From Pseudonocardia parietis (GTDB taxonomy: Bacteria > Actinomycetota > Actinomycetes > Mycobacteriales > Pseudonocardiaceae): 64,000 nt of DNA. Below, piece by piece: positions 62,284-64,000 of this stretch. The position numbers were made by a program, and so were the translations under genes. Numbering within the stretch: position 1 is the stretch's first letter; each line of letters begins with the position of its first letter. A model generated the notes under the pieces. It saw only the letters and a program-made list of their open reading frames with translations, searched no databases and was not told the origin of the DNA. The stretch is from assembly GCF_017876315.1 (NCBI RefSeq), contig NZ_JAGINU010000001.1, forward strand, positions 4,464,001-4,528,000, given 5' to 3'.

Positions 62284-64000
62284 TTGTCCGACACCGCCAT
62301 GTCCCCCCACGCCGGGGACAGCGCCGTCGCTGCGCTCACCCGCGCGCACGTGCCCGACGACTGGACCGACCTGGACCGCAGGGCCGTGGACACGATCCGC
62401 GTACTCGCCGCGGACGCGGTCCAGAAGTGCGGCAGCGGACACCCCGGCACCGCGATGAGCCTGGCCCCGCTGGCGTACACGCTGTTCCAGCGGGTCATGC
62501 GGCACGACCCGGCCGCCCCGGACTGGATGGGCCGCGACCGGTTCGTGCTCTCCGCCGGGCACTCCAGCCTGACCCTCTACATCCAGCTGTACCTCGCCGG
62601 CTACGGCCTGGAGCGCGAGGACCTGGAGCAGCTGCGCAAGTGGGGTTCGCTGACCCCGGGCCACCCGGAGTTCGGCCACACCCGCGGCGTCGAGATGACC
62701 ACCGGCCCGCTGGGCCAGGGCCTGTCCTCCGCGGTCGGCATGGCGATCGCCGCCCGGCGCGAGCGTGGCCTGTTCGACCCGGACGCCCCCGAGGGCGCCT
62801 CGCCGTTCGACCACCAGATCTACGTGATCGCCTCGGACGGCGACATCGAGGAGGGCGTCACCTCCGAGGCGTCGTCGCTGGCGGGCCGCCAGGAGCTGGG
62901 CAACCTCACGGTGATCTACGACGCGAACGAGATCTCCATCGAGGACGACACCAACATCGCCCTCAACGAGGACACCGCCAAGCGCTACGAGGCCTACGGC
63001 TGGCACGTCCAGGTCGTCGACGGCGGCGAGAACGTCACCGGCATCCTCGCGGCCCTCGAGGCGGCGCGGGCCGAGACCGCGCGCCCGTCGATCGTCGTGC
63101 TGCGGACCGTGATCGGCTACCCGGCGCCGAACAAGATGAACACCGGCGCCGCGCACGGCTCCGCCCTCGGCGACGAGGAGGTGCGCGAGGTCAAGAAGGT
63201 CCTGGGCTTCGACCCGGACCAGCAGTTCGAGGTCGACGACGACGTCCTCAAGCACACCCGCTCGGTCGGCGACCGTTCCCGCGCCGCGCACGACACCTGG
63301 CAGGGCACCTTCGACGAGTGGGCCCAGCGCGAGCCGCAGCGCAAGCGGCTGCTCGACCGGCTCCTCGCGAAGCGGCTGCCCGAGGGCTGGGCGGACTCGC
63401 TCCCGCACTTCGACGCCGACGAGAAGGGCATAGCCACCCGCAAGGCCTCCGGCGCGGTGCTGGCGGCCCTCGCCGACGTCCTGCCCGAGCTGTGGGGTGG
63501 CTCGGCCGACCTGGCCGAGTCGAACAACACCTCGATGAAGGGTGCCGACTCGTTCGGCCCGAAGTCCGCCACCACGGGGATGTGGAACGCCACCCCGTAC
63601 GGCCGCACGCTGCACTTCGGTGTCCGCGAGCACGCGATGGGTGCCGTGCTCAACGGCATCGCGCTGCACGGGCCGACCCGCGCCTACGGCGGCACCTTCC
63701 TGGTCTTCTCCGACTACATGCGCCCGGCCGTGCGGCTGGCCGCCCTGATGAAGACCAACCCGATCTATGTGTGGACCCACGACTCGATCGGCCTCGGCGA
63801 GGACGGCCCGACCCACCAGCCGATCGAGCACCTCGCCGCGCTGCGCGGCATCCCGGGCCTCTCGGTCGTGCGGCCCGGCGACGCCAACGAGACCACCTAC
63901 GCCTGGAGGACGGCGCTGGAGCGGCCGGACGGCGGCCCGGTCGGCTTCGCGCTGACCCGGCAGAACGTGCCGACCCTGACCGGCACCTCCGCCGAGGGCG
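62284..64000 (+). CDS. tkt: Transketolase (3' end beyond the window)
   Basis: The first 572 codons are present. It transfers two-carbon units with thiamine diphosphate in the pentose phosphate pathway. QKCGSGHPGTAMSLAPLAY (about 42-60), TTGPLGQGLSSAVGMA, and the ThDP/Mg motif SDGDIEEGVTSEA (about 185) then YDANEISIEDDT. Further on, TPYGRTLHFGVREHAMG (about 438) and DSIGLGEDGPTHQPIEHL. The TTG at 62284 has AGGAG 8 nt upstream; ATG at 62299 is alternative. In mycobacteria tkt also lies beside ctaB. Confidence 0.96.
   Translation, partial: MSDTAMSPHAGDSAVAALTRAHVPDDWTDLDRRAVDTIRVLAADAVQKCGSGHPGTAMSLAPLAYTLFQRVMRHDPAAPDWMGRDRFVLSAGHSSLTLYIQLYLAGYGLEREDLEQLRKWGSLTPGHPEFGHTRGVEMTTGPLGQGLSSAVGMAIAARRERGLFDPDAPEGASPFDHQIYVIASDGDIEEGVTSEASSLAGRQELGNLTVIYDANEISIEDDTNIALNEDTAKRYEAYGWHVQVVDGGENVTGILAALEAARAETARPSIVVLRTVIGYPAPNKMNTGAAHGSALGDEEVREVKKVLGFDPDQQFEVDDDVLKHTRSVGDRSRAAHDTWQGTFDEWAQREPQRKRLLDRLLAKRLPEGWADSLPHFDADEKGIATRKASGAVLAALADVLPELWGGSADLAESNNTSMKGADSFGPKSATTGMWNATPYGRTLHFGVREHAMGAVLNGIALHGPTRAYGGTFLVFSDYMRPAVRLAALMKTNPIYVWTHDSIGLGEDGPTHQPIEHLAALRGIPGLSVVRPGDANETTYAWRTALERPDGGPVGFALTRQNVPTLTGTSAEG

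Overview
The window is a high-GC actinobacterial chromosome segment. GTG and TTG starts, third-position G+C bias, ATGA/GTGA stop-start overlaps and many apparently leaderless promoters all fit. Gene content (ergothioneine genes, SufR-type suf operon, MptB, CtaA/CtaB, AcnR-type regulator) points to Pseudonocardiales, most likely Pseudonocardia or a close relative. From memory, the backbone follows the Mycobacterium tuberculosis block from tkt (Rv1449c) to the RipA/RipB peptidases (Rv1477/1478), in inverted order, with accessory genes inserted at several joints.

Layout. 1-11.2 kb: a large MalT-like LuxR regulator, then an accessory/stress set (YihY, DUF7144, DUF2252, NUDIX, lipid-kinase-like, amphi-Trp, PLDc_N/SHOCT, K+ channel) ending in an NlpC/P60 cell-wall hydrolase. 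11.5-14.3 kb: aconitase. 14.6-24.1 kb: an insert with an IclR regulator, a MatC/MatB malonate uptake and activation pair, glutamate decarboxylase, VOC, MFS, cupin, methyltransferase and a penicillin-binding-protein-like hydrolase. 24.1-28.7 kb: the ergothioneine operon egtA-B-C-D. 28.8-31.1 kb: an AcnR-type repressor followed by dhaK-dhaL. 31.6-35.8 kb: an ABC exporter, a tiny conserved HTH protein and an ABC-F ATPase. 36-40.6 kb: SDR, lycopene cyclase-like, universal stress protein, class III cyclase, arylamine N-acetyltransferase. 40.7-47.4 kb: the complete suf Fe-S operon, sufR-B-D-C-S-U-T. 47.6-57.4 kb: MptB with an ABC exporter, DUF418, CtaA (heme A synthase), a LolA-like protein with a second ABC exporter, and a quinone oxidoreductase. 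57.5-64 kb: S9 peptidase, a frameshifted amidase, CtaB (heme O synthase) and the start of transketolase.

How it works together. Fe-S supply (suf), an Fe-S enzyme (aconitase), its probable TetR repressor (AcnR type) and heme A/O synthesis make the segment rich in iron and redox functions. SufR-like and AcnR-like operators can be read directly in front of their expected targets. The most unusual features are a five-copy 63/51-bp tandem repeat between the SufR core and sufB, three phased 16-bp palindromes between dhaL and the ABC exporter, a perfect 21-bp inverted repeat after the quinone oxidoreductase, and a one-base frameshift at the nucleophile codon of an amidase. No CRISPR array, tRNA, rRNA, insertion sequence or phage gene was seen.
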